Of a DNA stretch of 50,263 nucleotides, positions 33,140 through 43,719 are shown in pieces. The stretch is taken from the NCBI GenBank assembly GCA_903925975.1, contig CAIYHG010000179.1, positions 1 through 50,263 on the forward strand, read 5' to 3'. The notes beneath the pieces are model-generated. The model was not told the DNA's origin. It worked only from the letters and a program-made list of their open reading frames with translations, and ran no database searches. The translations under genes were made by a program, and so were the position numbers. This DNA comes from an uncultured Acidobacteriia bacterium. GTDB lineage: Bacteria > Acidobacteriota > Terriglobia > Bryobacterales > Bryobacteraceae. Positions within the stretch are counted from its first letter, which is position 1, and the number at the start of each line of letters is the position of its first letter.

Positions 33140-34471
33140 ATGTCCAGACACAGACTAATACTGAGATGCCTCCCGGCCTGCCTGCTGGCCGGGATGGCGT
33201 GCGCGCAGACGGCGGCTTCACCGCAGGGGCTAACGCTCGCCCAGGCCGTCGAGTCGGCCCTCAAGAATAACCTGCAGGCGAAACTCGCGCAGGAAAGGAC
33301 CGTCGAATCGCGGGCGCGGCAGGGTATCGGGCTTTCGGCGCTGCTGCCGAACATCAGTGGGGTGGCCTACCAGATGAATCTCACGGCGAATCTTGCGGCG
33401 CAGGGGCTGGCGTCCTCGACGTTTCCGGGCATTCCGGCGTTCATCGGGCCATTTAACCGTTTCGATGCCCGCTTCGAGGCGGTGCAGAGCCTTTTCAACC
33501 TGGCTTCGATCAGGCGTTATCAGGCCACGCGCTACGGGGTCAAACTCGCCGAGCAGCAGCGGCAATTGGCAGATGAACAAGTGGCCACGCTGACGGCGCT
33601 GGCTTACATCCAGGTGCTCGAAGCCAGGCAGGCGGAGGAAGCCGCTCGGGCGAATGTGCAACTCTCGCAGCAACTTCTGGACCTGGCGACGAACCAGCGG
33701 AATGCAGGCATTGCGACCGGGCTCGACGTGGCGCGGGCGGAAACGCGGCTCGCAAGCCAGCAGGTGCAACAGGCGCAAGCGCAAACCAACTCCGATACGG
33801 CGCATTTGAATTTGCTGCGCATGATCGGGGCGCCGCTGAGCGCGCAGTTGGCGCTCGCCGAGGAGATGCGGTTTGACCCGCAGCCGGCGCCGGAAACAGT
33901 CCAAGCCATACGGCAGGCTCTGGACGAGCGGCTTGAATTGCGGGCGGCCGCAGAGCAGGTGCGGATTGCGGATACGGAGCGCAAGGCGGCAATCGCCGGA
34001 TGGGCGCCTACTGTCTCTGCGTTCGGCGATTATGGCAGCAGCGGGTTGAAGCCCAACGAGATCAACCTGCCCACGCGAAGCGTCGGCATCCGCGTGGATG
34101 TGCCGGTGTTCAACGGGGGCCGCACGAAATCGGAGGCGCAGCTTGCGGCGAGCCGGCTGCGCGAGGCCGAGATGCAGCTCGATGACCTGAAGGCGGCCGT
34201 GGAAAAAGACGTGCGGCTGGCGCTCGACAACCTGGCAACGCGGGAACAACAGACGCGCGCCGCGCAGAAGAGCCTGGACCTCTCCCAGCGGGAGCTTGCG
34301 CTGGCGCAGGACAGGTTCCGGAACGGCGTGGCCGATAACATCGAAGTGACCAACGCGCAGACGGCGATCGAAAACGCCCGCCAAATGGCGGTATCGAGCC
34401 TGGCCCAGTTCAATATTGCGCGCCTGAACCTGCTTGCGGCCCAGGGGCGCGCGGGCAGCTTCTCTTTTTAG
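33140..34471 (+). CDS. TolC-family outer-membrane efflux protein
   Basis: 443 residues from the ATG at 33140 (MSRHRLILRCLPACLLAGMA), with a signal peptide; an earlier in-frame codon gives no signal. The rest follows the outer-membrane efflux pattern in two repeats: LTLAQAVESALKNNLQAKLA, long helices with heptad repeats, and a second half with FRNGVADNIEVTNAQTAIEN. It would form the outer-membrane exit duct. It is first in an operon with HlyD/EmrA and EmrB genes that completes the tripartite pump. The last ends in LLAAQGRAGSFSF, a final aromatic residue typical of beta-barrel targeting. Confidence 0.93.
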   Translation: MSRHRLILRCLPACLLAGMACAQTAASPQGLTLAQAVESALKNNLQAKLAQERTVESRARQGIGLSALLPNISGVAYQMNLTANLAAQGLASSTFPGIPAFIGPFNRFDARFEAVQSLFNLASIRRYQATRYGVKLAEQQRQLADEQVATLTALAYIQVLEARQAEEAARANVQLSQQLLDLATNQRNAGIATGLDVARAETRLASQQVQQAQAQTNSDTAHLNLLRMIGAPLSAQLALAEEMRFDPQPAPETVQAIRQALDERLELRAAAEQVRIADTERKAAIAGWAPTVSAFGDYGSSGLKPNEINLPTRSVGIRVDVPVFNGGRTKSEAQLAASRLREAEMQLDDLKAAVEKDVRLALDNLATREQQTRAAQKSLDLSQRELALAQDRFRNGVADNIEVTNAQTAIENARQMAVSSLAQFNIARLNLLAAQGRAGSFSF

Positions 34472-34492
34472 AAGGCCGATCCGGAGATCAAG

Positions 34493-35803
34493 ATGACTAG
34501 CGAGACTCTCTCAAACGATTTGACCCAGCATGAAGCCCCCGCGCCGCGGACGGGGCGGAAGAAGCGCGCCGCCCGGTTGGCGGGCATCGGACTGGCCGTG
34601 ATCGCGGCGGTGGCCGGGGGCGCGTACTATCTTCGTTCGCGAAGCTACGTATCCACCGACAACGCGTTCCTCGAAGGAAGCGTGATCCAGGTGAGCCCGC
34701 GGATCGGCGGCCAGGTGCTGCGGGTGGCGGTGGAGGACAACCAGCACGTCAACCGCGGCGACTTGATCGCGGAGATCGACCCCAGGGATTACGAGGCCCG
34801 CGCGGCGGAAGCTCGTGCCCGGCTGGCCGACGTATCGGCGCGGGCGGAAGGCGCGCAATCGAACCTGCAATTGACCTCAGTGGTGACCGGCGCGGTGATG
34901 ACCCAGGCCAATGCCGCCGTCGATGGGGCGCGCGAGCAGGTGCAGATCCTCGAGGCGCGCGCGACGTCGGATGCCGCGGCGATTCGCGGCGCCGAAGCAG
35001 CCATGGGGCAAGCCGAAGCGCAGCGCTCCGCGGCTGAATCGGAAGCGCGGCGCGCCGCCGACGATGCAGCCCGGTACCGGGCGCTGCACGCCAAGGACGA
35101 AGTTTCGCAGCAGCAGTTGGACCGGGCGGAAACGCAGGCCAACGCGGCTGCCTCGGCCCAGGAGGCGGCACGGCAGGCCGTGGAAGGCGCGAAAGCGCAT
35201 CTGGCGCAGGCCCAGGCGGCGCAAACCTCCACGCAAGCCGGGTTGCGCCAGGCGGGCATGCAGGTCGCGCAGGCGCAAGGCCGGGTGAGCGAGGCCGGCG
35301 CGGGGCCGCAGCAGATTCAGGCGCGGCGCGCCGACGTGGCGGCAATGCGCGCGCAGATCGAGCAAGCGCGCGCCGCGTTGCAGCAGGCGGAATTGGCCCT
35401 TTCGTATACCAAGATTTATGCGTCCGAATCGGGATACATCACGCGCAAATCGGTGGAGCCGGGCATCTTCGTTCAGCCCGGGCAGGCGCTGCTGGCGCTG
35501 GTGCCGGACCGCCTGTGGGTTGTCGCCAACTTCAAGGAAACCCAACTGGAGCTGATGCGGCCGGGGCAGCCGGTGACTCTGAAGGTGGATGCGTATCCGC
35601 AGCTTGAGCTCAAGGGCCACGTGGAGAGCTTCCAGAGCGGTACCGGCGCGCGCTTCAGCCTGCTGCCGGCCGAGAACGCCACCGGCAATTACGTGAAGGT
35701 GATTCAGCGCGTGCCGGTGAAGATCGTTCTCGACGAACCGCCGCCGGCCGGCTACCGGATTGGGCCGGGCATGTCGGTGACGCCTGAGGTGAAGGTCCGG
35801 TGA
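34493..35803 (+). CDS. emrA: HlyD/EmrA-family membrane-fusion protein
   Basis: 436 residues. One membrane anchor at about 29-47 (LAGIGLAVIAAVAGGAYYL) is followed by a biotinyl-lipoyl half-motif (VSPRIGGQVLRVAVEDNQHV). Then a long alpha-helical hairpin rich in Ala, Gln and Arg spans about 100-310, and a beta-barrel domain contains GYITRKSVEPGIFVQPGQAL. The shape is that of EmrA, the adaptor linking the inner-membrane transporter to TolC. It begins 21 bp after tolC, and its stop overlaps the GTG start of emrB in GTGA. The helical hairpin is long for the family. Confidence 0.93.
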   Translation: MTSETLSNDLTQHEAPAPRTGRKKRAARLAGIGLAVIAAVAGGAYYLRSRSYVSTDNAFLEGSVIQVSPRIGGQVLRVAVEDNQHVNRGDLIAEIDPRDYEARAAEARARLADVSARAEGAQSNLQLTSVVTGAVMTQANAAVDGAREQVQILEARATSDAAAIRGAEAAMGQAEAQRSAAESEARRAADDAARYRALHAKDEVSQQQLDRAETQANAAASAQEAARQAVEGAKAHLAQAQAAQTSTQAGLRQAGMQVAQAQGRVSEAGAGPQQIQARRADVAAMRAQIEQARAALQQAELALSYTKIYASESGYITRKSVEPGIFVQPGQALLALVPDRLWVVANFKETQLELMRPGQPVTLKVDAYPQLELKGHVESFQSGTGARFSLLPAENATGNYVKVIQRVPVKIVLDEPPPAGYRIGPGMSVTPEVKVR

Positions 35804-37377
35804 GCGCCAATGCCGCCTTGGAGAGCGCGCTCGAATGGCGCCCCAAGTTCAACCCGTGGTTCATCGCCGCGGCGGTGATGCTGGCGACGTTCATGGAAGT
35901 GCTCGACACCACCATCGTCTCCGTGGCGCTGCCGCACATGGCCGGCAGCCTGGCTTCGACCAACGAAGAGGCCACATGGGTGCTGACCAGCTATCTGGTG
36001 GCCAATGCGATTGTGGTTCCCGCCAGCGGGTGGTTCGCTTTGCGCTTCGGACGGAAGCGATTTCTGTTGGCCTGCACGGCGATGTTTACGGTGGCGTCGT
36101 TTATGTGCGCCATCGCGCCGACGATGGGCGTGCTGATTCTGGCGCGCATTCTGCAGGGCGCGGGCGGCGGGGCGATGCTGCCGCTTTCCCAGGCAATTCT
36201 GCTGGAGAGTTTTCCGCGCGAGAAGCAGGGCATGGCGATGGCCATGTTCGGCATGGGCGTGGTGGGCGCGCCCATTATCGGGCCGTTCCTGGGGGGATGG
36301 CTGACCGATAACTATTCGTGGCGCTGGGTGTTCAACATCAACATACCGATCGGTATTCTGGCCGTGTATTTGATCGCCCGGGTTGTCGAAGACCCGCCGT
36401 ACATCAGGGACGCAAAGCCGGGAACCATCGATGGAATCGGCTTTGGGCTGCTGGCGGTTTGGCTGGCCACGCTGCAAATCGTGCTCGACAAGGGGCAGCA
36501 GGAGGATTGGTTCGCGAGTTCCTGGATCACATGGTTCAGCGTGATCTCGGTGGCCTCACTGGCGGCGTTGATCTGGCGGGAACTGCGCACGCCCGAGCCG
36601 ATTGTGGACCTGCGCGTATTTCGCGACCGGAATTTCTGGGTGGGCACAGGCATGTCGGCAGTCATCATGGCCGGAATGTACAGCGCCCTCGCCATGCTTC
36701 CGCTGTTTCTGCAAATGCTGCTTCGGTACACGTCGTATAGCGCCGGAGTTGCCACGGCTCCGCGCGGCATCGGGGCCATGATCGCGATGCCGATTGTCGG
36801 TCTCCTGATGCTGTATTTGGACGGCAGGTGGCTGATGGCGCTGGGCGTCTGTTTTATGTCATTCGCGACGTTCCTGTTCGGGAACCTGACGCTCGATGTC
36901 TCGATGGCGAGCATTGTCTGGCCCAACATTCTGAAAGGCCTGGGCATGGGATTCATCATGGTCCCGCTGATGGCCCTTTCGGTAGGCACGCTGGCCAAGG
37001 ACAAGATCGGCAACGCCACCGGAATCTTCAATCTGGCGCGCATGCTGGGCGGGAGCATAGGCATCTCCGTTTCCACCACGTTTCTGGCGCGCATGGCGCA
37101 AGTGCATCAGGCCGATCTGGTTACTCACATGACGCCGTACGACCCGGTGTTCCGCGACCAGCTTTCCGGCATTGCCGCGGGGTTGAGCCGTTATTCGGGA
37201 GCGCCGCAAGCGCGTTTAGAGGCGTATGGAATGCTCCACGGAGTTCTGCTGCAGCAATCCGCCTTGCAGGCGTATGTGGATATGTTCCGCTGGACGGCGG
37301 TGCTGATCGCGCTGTGCCTGCCGGCGGTGTGGCTGCTGAAAAAGGTGGTCGCCAAGGGAAGCGTGGCCGTACACTGA
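35800..37377 (+). CDS. emrB: EmrB/QacA-family drug/proton antiporter (DHA2, 14 membrane segments)
   Basis: 525 residues. The start is GTG at 35800 within the emrA stop (GTGA). The sequence has the typical features of the 14-helix MFS group: FMEVLDTTIVSVALPHMAG in helix 1, WFALRFGRKRFLL as motif A, and FGMGVVGAPIIGPFLGGWLT as motif C of antiporters. It exports drugs or other amphipathic compounds using the proton gradient. With TolC and EmrA next to it, the three form a full pump. Substrate not known. No regulator gene is adjacent. Confidence 0.94.
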   Translation: MSANAALESALEWRPKFNPWFIAAAVMLATFMEVLDTTIVSVALPHMAGSLASTNEEATWVLTSYLVANAIVVPASGWFALRFGRKRFLLACTAMFTVASFMCAIAPTMGVLILARILQGAGGGAMLPLSQAILLESFPREKQGMAMAMFGMGVVGAPIIGPFLGGWLTDNYSWRWVFNINIPIGILAVYLIARVVEDPPYIRDAKPGTIDGIGFGLLAVWLATLQIVLDKGQQEDWFASSWITWFSVISVASLAALIWRELRTPEPIVDLRVFRDRNFWVGTGMSAVIMAGMYSALAMLPLFLQMLLRYTSYSAGVATAPRGIGAMIAMPIVGLLMLYLDGRWLMALGVCFMSFATFLFGNLTLDVSMASIVWPNILKGLGMGFIMVPLMALSVGTLAKDKIGNATGIFNLARMLGGSIGISVSTTFLARMAQVHQADLVTHMTPYDPVFRDQLSGIAAGLSRYSGAPQARLEAYGMLHGVLLQQSALQAYVDMFRWTAVLIALCLPAVWLLKKVVAKGSVAVH

Positions 37378-37408
37378 GCGCGGAGCGGCTACTTCGAGGG
37401 AGGCAAGG

Positions 37409-38026
37409 ATGAAATACAGAGCGTTGACGGTCGCCAGAGAATACGGCAGCGGGGGCGCCGAGATCGCGGGCATTGTGGCCCGGAGCCTGGGCTGGAAGTT
37501 GGTGGACAAGGCCCTACTCGTTGAAATCGGCGCCAGGGCGAGGGTGCCGGTGGCCGATGCCGCCGTGCTGGACGAGAAGAACGACTCGTGGCTGCACCGC
37601 GTCACAAAACCTCTGTGGGGGATGGGCGGCGACGGATTCACCGCCGTCGCCCCGGTCGATCTGTTCGATGCCGACGCCCAAGCGGCCATGGCGAAGCAGG
37701 TGATCGAGGAAGTCTATAGCCAGGGGCAGTGCGTGATCGTCGGGCGCGGAGCGCAGTGCGTCCTCAAAGGCAAAGAGGACGTATTCCACGTCTTCGTGCA
37801 CGCGCCGTGCGCCGATAGGGAGCGCCGGATGCGCGCACGGGTGGGCCCGGACCAGGACGTAGCGCAACTGCTTCGCGAGATGGACGAACAGCGCGTGGAC
37901 TACGTCCGCCGCCATTACGGCGAGAACCGGCTGGACCCCCATCTCTACGACCTGATGATCAACTCCCACGGCCGGCCCGAGGCGGCGGCCCGGACGATTC
38001 TGTTCGCCATGGAGGCGGCGGGGTAG
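37409..38026 (+). CDS. Cytidylate-kinase-like family protein
   Basis: 205 residues, with GGAGGCAAGG before the ATG at 37409. The N-terminus LTVAREYGSGGAEIAGIVAR is the altered P-loop of the cytidylate-kinase-like family (PF13189-like), and CVIVGRGAQCVLKG and VHAPCADRERRMRAR are further conserved blocks. These proteins differ from true CMK, which is encoded at 31556-32248, and their substrate is unknown. It follows emrB by 31 bp and may share its transcript. A small-molecule kinase role is inference. Confidence 0.85.
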   Translation: MKYRALTVAREYGSGGAEIAGIVARSLGWKLVDKALLVEIGARARVPVADAAVLDEKNDSWLHRVTKPLWGMGGDGFTAVAPVDLFDADAQAAMAKQVIEEVYSQGQCVIVGRGAQCVLKGKEDVFHVFVHAPCADRERRMRARVGPDQDVAQLLREMDEQRVDYVRRHYGENRLDPHLYDLMINSHGRPEAAARTILFAMEAAG

Positions 38027-38113
38027 GGAGAGGGGGCTGTTCCAGGTTGCGGCCGTGGCCGGGGTGACGTGCCGGCTTGGCGGGAAATAAGAGCCGAATC
38101 GGACCGGTTTTGG

Positions 38114-38142
38114 TTGAAAACGGCGCGCTTCGCGCTTACAAT
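38114..38142 (+). promoter_or_regulatory. Sigma-70-type promoter for the holin-like gene
   Basis: TTGAAA at 38114-38119, a 17-bp spacer and TACAAT at 38137-38142. Both boxes match the consensus at five of six (TACAAT) and four of six (TTGAAA). About 72 bp before the ATG at 38214. Confidence 0.65.
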
Positions 38143-38157
38143 CAATGCGCCAACCTC

Positions 38158-38182
38158 GGCCGGAGCTTGCTCTGCTCCGGCC
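38158..38182 (+). promoter_or_regulatory. Perfect 9-bp hairpin in the 5' leader of the holin-like gene
   Basis: GGCCGGAGC (38158-38166), loop TTGCTCT, GCTCCGGCC (38174-38182). It lies between the promoter and the ribosome site (AGGAG at 38201). No downstream T-run, so not a clear terminator; a mRNA-stabilising stem or regulatory leader is possible. Confidence 0.5.
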
Positions 38183-38213
38183 GCGGAGCGAACAAGAAAA
38201 AGGAGATCCACAT

Positions 38214-38474
38214 ATGGACAAGAAGGCATTTGCGCTTGCCGCGGGAACCGTGTGGGGAGTCCTGCTCTTCGCGGTCACCATTCTGGAAGCAACGCGCGGC
38301 GGCGCCGGCCACACGCTGGTCCTGCTCGGGACCATTTATCCCGGGTATGCCGTAACGATGGCCGGCAGCGTCGTCGGCTTGATTTACGGTTTTGTTAGCG
38401 GCGCAATCATAGGCGGGGTTTTCGCCTGCATCTATGACAAGCTGGCCAAGCCGGCCGCGGGGACCGGGAAATAG
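38214..38474 (+). CDS. Small holin-like membrane protein
   Basis: 86 residues; the ATG at 38214 follows AGGAG by eight bases. Two membrane helices: FALAAGTVWGVLLFAVTILE and the TMAGSVVGLIYGFVSGAIIG region. The second half (GYAVTMAGSVVGLIYGFVSG) matches a widespread small family labelled bacteriophage holin in databases, although no phage genes surround it. The real role is not known; such proteins may be general membrane proteins. It has its own promoter and a leader hairpin. Convergent with speA, 16 bp between the two stops. Confidence 0.8.
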   Translation: MDKKAFALAAGTVWGVLLFAVTILEATRGGAGHTLVLLGTIYPGYAVTMAGSVVGLIYGFVSGAIIGGVFACIYDKLAKPAAGTGK

Positions 38475-38490
38475 GAACCGGCAACTGCCC

Positions 38491-40404
38491 TTACTGCTCG
38501 TGGACGTCTTCGAGGTAGGTGTAGCCGCCCAGGCCCTCTTCGTAGAAGCGCAGCAGGGAGCCGCTTTCCTCGTAGCTTAGGCGGCTGTCGCGGAGCGCCG
38601 CTTCCACATCGCGGCGCAGCTTTGCCACCAGGGAATCCGCGTTGAACTGAACGTAGTTCAGCACCTCGCGCACGGTGTCGCCCTTGATCACCGAATCCAG
38701 AATCACGTCGCCCGTGGGGCTGAGGCGCACGTGCACGGTGTTGGTATCGCCGAACAGGTTGTGCAGGTCGCCCAAGATTTCCTGGTACGCTCCCAGCAGA
38801 AACGAGCCCAGGTAATAATCGCCGCCGTCGAACGGGTGCAGCGCCAGCGTGCGTTTCACGTCGCGGCGGTCAATGAAGGCATCCACCTTGCCATCCGAAT
38901 CGCAGGTGATATCGCCCAGAACGGCGTGGCGGGTGGGCTCCTCCTCCAGCCGGTGAATCGGCATGATGGGGAACAACTGCTTGATGGCCCAGCTATCGGG
39001 CATGCTCTGGAACAGCGAGAAATTGCAGAAATAGGTGTCCGAGAGCATGGCGTCGATGCCTTCCAGCTCTTCGGGGAAATAATCGAGCTCGCGCGCCAGC
39101 TTCTGGATCTTGCGGGAAATCGCCCAATAGAGGTTCTCGACGATGCAACGCTGTTCGAGCGAGAGGTAGCCCAGGCTGAACAGGTTCAGCGCCTGGTCAA
39201 GCGCCTGCTGGGCGTCATGGTAGCTTTCGAGCAGGTTCTTGGCGCTCAAGCCGCGATAGGTCTCCTGAATATCGATCAGCGGCTGCTCGGCATCGGGCGG
39301 AGGCTCCGGCAGAACGTCGGTCTCGCCCATGCCCGAAACGCCTAGGACATTGAATACCAGTACGCTGTGATAGGCCACCACGGCGCGTCCGCTTTCGGTG
39401 ACGATGGTCGGGTGCGGCACGTTCACTTCGTCGCACACCGAAAGGACGTGATAGATCACGTCGTTGGCGTATTCCTGCAGCGTATAGTTGACGCTCGATT
39501 CGAAATCCGTCTGCGAGCCGTCGTAATCGATGCCCAGGCCGCCGCCCACGTCGAGGTAGCTCAACCCGGCGCCGGCGCGGGCCAGATCGACGTACACGCG
39601 AACAGCCTCGTTCACCGCGCCTTTGATCTGCCGGATGTTGGTGATCTGGCTGCCCAGGTGGAAGTGCAGCAGGTTCAGGCAATCCGCCATGCCCAGATCC
39701 TTCAACTCCTGGAGGGCGCGCATGGCTTCCGCCGCCGAGAGGCCGAACTTCGAACGGTAGCCGCCCGACGATTTCCACTTTCCCGAACCGCGGCTCGCGA
39801 GCTTCACCCGGATGCCGATCATGGGGCGCACGCCCACGCGCTGGCTGTACTTCAGGATCAGGCGCAGTTCGGTGTACTTCTCCACCACCGGAATGATCCG
39901 CCGCCCCATCTTCTGGGCCAGCATGGCCATCTCGATGTACTCGTCGTCCTTGAAGCCGTTGCAGATGATGGGCGTGTCGTTATCCGCCAAAGCCATCACG
40001 GCCATCAACTCGGGTTTGGAGCCTGCCTCTAAGCCGAACTGGTAAGGCTTGCCGAACTCCAGGACCTCCTCGACCACCTGCCGCTGCTGGTTCACCTTGA
40101 TGGGGTACACGCAGCAATAGCTGCCCTGATACTTGTGCTCGGAAATCGCGGTCTCAAAGGCGGCGTGCATCTCGCCCAGCCGGTGTTTCAGGATGTCGGC
40201 GAACCGGACGAGGATGGGCAGGTTGATGCCGCGCAGCACGAGCGTGTCTACCAGTTGCTTCAAGTCGATCGCGCGCGCCGGTTCCTTCTCGGGGTGAACC
40301 CAGAGGTGCCCGTTCTCGCCAACGGAGAAGTACCCTTTACCCCAGCTCGCGACATCGTAGTAGTCGCTCGCCGATTGCGTAGTCCATCGTTCGGTTGGCT
40401 CCAT
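38491..40404 (-). CDS. speA: Biosynthetic arginine decarboxylase (SpeA type)
   Basis: 637 residues from the ATG at 40404 (MEPTERWTTQSASDYYDVAS); a TTG 11 codons earlier is possible. It decarboxylates arginine to agmatine for polyamine synthesis and needs PLP. The PLP-binding lysine is in YPIKVNQQRQVVEEVLEFG. The ornithine/arginine decarboxylase barrel continues with LLHFHLGSQITNI and SYLDVGGGLGIDYDG, and the C-terminal domain contains YQEILGDLHNLFGDTNTVHV. Length and order match SpeA. No agmatinase gene is adjacent. Confidence 0.95.
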   Translation of the reverse strand: MEPTERWTTQSASDYYDVASWGKGYFSVGENGHLWVHPEKEPARAIDLKQLVDTLVLRGINLPILVRFADILKHRLGEMHAAFETAISEHKYQGSYCCVYPIKVNQQRQVVEEVLEFGKPYQFGLEAGSKPELMAVMALADNDTPIICNGFKDDEYIEMAMLAQKMGRRIIPVVEKYTELRLILKYSQRVGVRPMIGIRVKLASRGSGKWKSSGGYRSKFGLSAAEAMRALQELKDLGMADCLNLLHFHLGSQITNIRQIKGAVNEAVRVYVDLARAGAGLSYLDVGGGLGIDYDGSQTDFESSVNYTLQEYANDVIYHVLSVCDEVNVPHPTIVTESGRAVVAYHSVLVFNVLGVSGMGETDVLPEPPPDAEQPLIDIQETYRGLSAKNLLESYHDAQQALDQALNLFSLGYLSLEQRCIVENLYWAISRKIQKLARELDYFPEELEGIDAMLSDTYFCNFSLFQSMPDSWAIKQLFPIMPIHRLEEEPTRHAVLGDITCDSDGKVDAFIDRRDVKRTLALHPFDGGDYYLGSFLLGAYQEILGDLHNLFGDTNTVHVRLSPTGDVILDSVIKGDTVREVLNYVQFNADSLVAKLRRDVEAALRDSRLSYEESGSLLRFYEEGLGGYTYLEDVHEQ

Positions 40405-40641
40405 AACCAGGGAGCCCTTGCGGCCGTTTCTTTCCAACGTTATTGCCCTCGCCTAAGTATCAGTGTCCTTCGGAAAGCCGGGCCAGGCAACTGTATTTGC
40501 GCAGAGAGGCAAATTTCGCATCGAGGGGGGGACGGGGGCATAAGCGCTAACTTAGGCGAATTTCGGGTGAATCGGAAGCTAGCCGCAAATCGGTCAGTCG
40601 CTTTCGATCCGCGCCACAAGGCACGCCCGGCAACTGTAACC

Positions 40642-40647
40642 TATAAT
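40642..40647 (+). promoter_or_regulatory. -10 box upstream of the aldo/keto reductase gene
   Basis: A perfect TATAAT 23 bp before the ATG at 40670. No good -35 hexamer is seen 16-19 bp upstream. The transcript would start only about 16 bases before the ATG. Confidence 0.45.
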
Positions 40648-40669
40648 ACGGGGAAAGAAAGGCGGCCGC

Positions 40670-42091
40670 ATGATTTCGAGGCGTGAGATTCTTGGCGTAC
40701 TGGGAGCTCTTCCCATCGTAGGAGCGCTGGAGAGCAGTCCGTTGTACGCGCAGGCGGCGGCTACGCTGCCCAAACGGCTGCTTGGCCGCACTGGCCGCAT
40801 GATTGTGCCGCTCGGGTTGGGCGGGCAGGCGTCCCTGCAATGGACGGGCGAGGGCATCGACGCGCCGGATATCATCGTTCGCGCCGTGCAGCTTGGCTTG
40901 AACTACCTGGATTCGGCCAACGCCTACGGGCCCAGCCAGGTCAACTACGGCGAGGCGTTCAAGCGACTCCACCTGATTCCCGGCCAGCCCGATTACGACC
41001 GCGCGAAGCGTGAGAGCCTCTACATTGCCACCAAGACCGGCCGCCGTTATTCGCTCGACGCCGCTGGCACAGGCGCCACAGCAATCGAGGAGCTGAAACG
41101 CTCCCTCACCCAGATGTTCGGCGATGGCAAGGGGCTCATCCCCGAGGGCGCTTACGTGGACGCCATTCAGATCCATAACCTGACTACGCTCGATCAGGTC
41201 AGCCAGATCTACGAAGGCTACGGCGAACGCGGCGCAAAGCCGCCCGCGCGCATCGGCGCGCTCGCCGGGCTGCTGGACTATCGCGACGGCACGAATTACA
41301 CGGGCCTGAACCCCGAGCGCCGCCAATACGTGCGCCACATAGGCATCACCGGCCACCAAAGTTCGCCGGTGCTGATGTCTGCCATCCGCCGCGACCGCGA
41401 CCAGATCCTCGATACCATGCTGGTCGCCCTCAACGCTCACGACCGCCTGTGCAGCTCGCACCAGAACAACGCCCTGCCGCTCGCGGTGGCGCGCGGCATG
41501 GGCGTGATCGCCATGAAGATCTACGCCGATGGCGCTTTTTACGGCAAGGAGCCGCGCTTTTCCCGCGCGCCGCAGGACGTGATCCACTCCGTGGGCAAGC
41601 AAGGCGCCACGGCGTATTCCGACCTGGTGCGCTACCCGCTCTCACTCCCCGGCGTGAGCCTGGCGATCATCGGAACCGGCCGCATCAACCGCGACAAGCC
41701 CGAGGCCGACCAACTCGTGGCCAACCTTTCGGCCGCGGTGAAAGACGCCGCCTCGGAGATCGAGCGCAAGCGCATCGAAGAAGATGCCAAGGCGCGCCAC
41801 GATGCAGCCGCCAACTACTTCCAGGAAAGAACCAACACGCTGGTTCAGCCCACGGGCGTGGCCGTGCGGAAGGATGGCGACCGCGTCATCGTGGAGTGGA
41901 ACACCGCGCTCGCCGGCGCCGAGCCCCTGCGCGCGTATGAAATCTTCTCCGGCAAGAAACTGCTGGCGTCAATCCCCTTCCGCCCGCAGTTGACCGAAGC
42001 CCCGCTTTCGATTTCGATAGCAGCCGGCGATGTGGGGCCGGACCCCGTGACGGTGGTCGCCACCGAAAGCGCTCCGCGGCGCGTGGTCTAG
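40670..42091 (+). CDS. Tat-exported aldo/keto reductase with a C-terminal beta-domain
   Basis: 473 residues. The N-terminus SRREILGVLGALPIVGALES is a twin-arginine signal. An aldo/keto reductase barrel follows: RMIVPLGLGGQAS, NYLDSANAYGPSQVNYGEAF, ESLYIATKTGRR, then the later VDAIQIHNLTT and the cofactor-side block LVRYPLSLPGVSLAIIGTGR. The usual Asp-Tyr pair is at LDSANAYG; the catalytic lysine is in ATKTGR. Residues from about 395 (TGVAVRKDGDRVIVEWNT...) form a separate fibronectin-III-like beta domain. Exported reductases of this kind occur in Acidobacteria, but the substrate is unknown. A start at 40670 has AAAGG upstream. Confidence 0.87.
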   Translation: MISRREILGVLGALPIVGALESSPLYAQAAATLPKRLLGRTGRMIVPLGLGGQASLQWTGEGIDAPDIIVRAVQLGLNYLDSANAYGPSQVNYGEAFKRLHLIPGQPDYDRAKRESLYIATKTGRRYSLDAAGTGATAIEELKRSLTQMFGDGKGLIPEGAYVDAIQIHNLTTLDQVSQIYEGYGERGAKPPARIGALAGLLDYRDGTNYTGLNPERRQYVRHIGITGHQSSPVLMSAIRRDRDQILDTMLVALNAHDRLCSSHQNNALPLAVARGMGVIAMKIYADGAFYGKEPRFSRAPQDVIHSVGKQGATAYSDLVRYPLSLPGVSLAIIGTGRINRDKPEADQLVANLSAAVKDAASEIERKRIEEDAKARHDAAANYFQERTNTLVQPTGVAVRKDGDRVIVEWNTALAGAEPLRAYEIFSGKKLLASIPFRPQLTEAPLSISIAAGDVGPDPVTVVATESAPRRVV

Positions 42092-42203
42092 CGGCGAGGG
42101 CGCACGCGGATGGAGCGCGAGGGGAACGGGACCAACTGGGGGCGCGTCTGTCGGCCCCTCGTTGCCGAATGGCTCCGAAACCGATAGACTGCCGTTAGTC
42201 CAT

Positions 42204-43712
<1,509 letters not shown>

Positions 43713-43719
43713 GGCTGCT

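Noticed and set aside
31556..38026. cmk and the cytidylate-kinase-like gene as paralogues from local duplication
   Set aside because: Their P-loops and remaining motifs differ strongly (GPSGAGKST versus AREYGSGGAE), so they are separate old families.
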